Shown here: positions 13,755-14,144 of the stretch, one piece after another
How positions within the stretch are numbered: the first letter of the stretch is position 1
How the letters are laid out: the number at the start of each line of letters is the position of its first letter
NCBI GenBank assembly: GCA_031276105.1
Contig: JAISNS010000107.1
Location: forward strand, 1 to 14,144
Length of the DNA: 14,144 bases
Origin: Dysgonamonadaceae bacterium
GTDB lineage: Bacteria > Bacteroidota > Bacteroidia > Bacteroidales > Azobacteroidaceae
Direction: 5' to 3'
Made by a program: the position numbers and the translations under genes
Notes under the pieces: generated by a model
Told to the model about the DNA's origin: nothing
Database searches by the model: none
What the model saw: only the letters and a program-made list of their open reading frames with translations

Positions 13755-14144
13755 TCAGTACCGCAGCGTCAATAGCGGCGTGTCGGTATGGAACAACATT
13801 TTCCTTGCTACGCTCGGATTGAACATCCGGGCAAAGAGGTTGCGTTTATGAGTAGGAATGGCAATAATGTCGATTTTATTGTCTCGGATAAATTTTTCAA
13901 GACTCAGAATGAAGTCGTAACCGTCTAAGATATCGTATTGAATCCGGATTCCCGGATATTGTTTCGCGAAATACTCCTTTATTCCGGCCAATTTAATTTC
14001 ATTCCACGCATTTTCCTGTTTGTGCGTAATATGGAAAAGATAATATTCGATATCATAAGATTGGAACATTTTGAACAGGGTATCAAAGGCGATGAAATCG
14101 TTCTGCTCAAAACTCGTGCCGAATGCAATGCTTTTAATTTCGGA
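13755..14144 (-). CDS. Universal stress protein (UspA family), C-terminal part; truncated by window edge
   Basis: The frame runs open on the minus strand to the right edge, so the gene begins outside the window. The visible 129 residues (first full codon at the edge) start SEIKSIAFGTSFEQND, continue through YDIEYYLFHI and end with IDIIAIPTHKRNLFARMFNPSVARKML and TPLLTLRY. This is the usual last half of a Usp domain, with a variant of the nucleotide-binding loop region. In Bacteroidota such proteins often have two Usp domains in tandem, and the visible part would be the second. The internal ATG at 14069 is not a start because the Usp similarity continues upstream of it. It is convergent to the metal cluster and probably independent of it. 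Confidence 0.85.
   Translation of the reverse strand, partial: SEIKSIAFGTSFEQNDFIAFDTLFKMFQSYDIEYYLFHITHKQENAWNEIKLAGIKEYFAKQYPGIRIQYDILDGYDFILSLEKFIRDNKIDIIAIPTHKRNLFARMFNPSVARKMLFHTDTPLLTLRY

Overview
The window looks like the chromosome of a Bacteroidales bacterium (Bacteroidota), probably near Porphyromonadaceae, Tannerellaceae or Dysgonomonadaceae; that placement is inference. The direct signs are four secreted proteins ending in type IX secretion (T9SS) type A sorting domains, two TonB-dependent receptors, lipoproteins with Bacteroidota-style lipoboxes, mostly weak Shine-Dalgarno sequences and a TAnnTTTG-type -7 promoter element. No tRNA, rRNA, integrase, transposase or CRISPR array is visible.

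Left part (1-5854): three T9SS cargo proteins in a row. The first is cut by the window edge and consists of leucine-rich-repeat-like sequence plus a sorting domain. The second (536-2914) is a paralogue of it with an added InlB B-repeat-like domain and GLUG repeats, and ends at a strong intrinsic terminator. The third (2987-5854) is a glycoside hydrolase family 2 enzyme of the exo-beta-D-glucosaminidase type with both catalytic glutamates recognisable.

Central and right part (6139-13659): seven genes on the + strand form what looks like an operon for metal, most likely copper, handling. In order: a TonB-dependent receptor with a CC pair in its plug; a lipoprotein with two Ig-like repeats; a small one-pass membrane protein with a C-x9-C-x3-C motif; a T9SS-exported protein with an H/M-rich YtkA-like motif; a lipoprotein paralogous to its second half; an OprC/NosA-like TonB-dependent receptor with CxxxM and MHMDM motifs; and a secreted HMA-domain (CxxC) metallochaperone. 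My reading is that surface H/M-rich proteins capture the metal, the OprC-like receptor imports it and the HMA protein receives it in the periplasm. A convergent universal-stress-protein gene, cut by the right edge, closes the window.

The most unusual layer is the repeats. A family of imperfect palindromes with 7- or 8-nt periodic arms and a GCGCRAAGCG core occurs at 5887-5933, 8272-8377 and 13205-13300, with a half copy at 11125-11151. Because 7 is not a multiple of 3, one orientation of the heptamer is open in all three frames and encodes a hydrophobic peptide, while the other orientation has a stop in every frame. Two genes use the open orientation, in two different reading frames, as their signal peptide core, and a third uses the stop orientation as its stop codon. 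Two further arrays of unrelated sequence share an exact 23-bp period (9390-9491 and 13668-13740).
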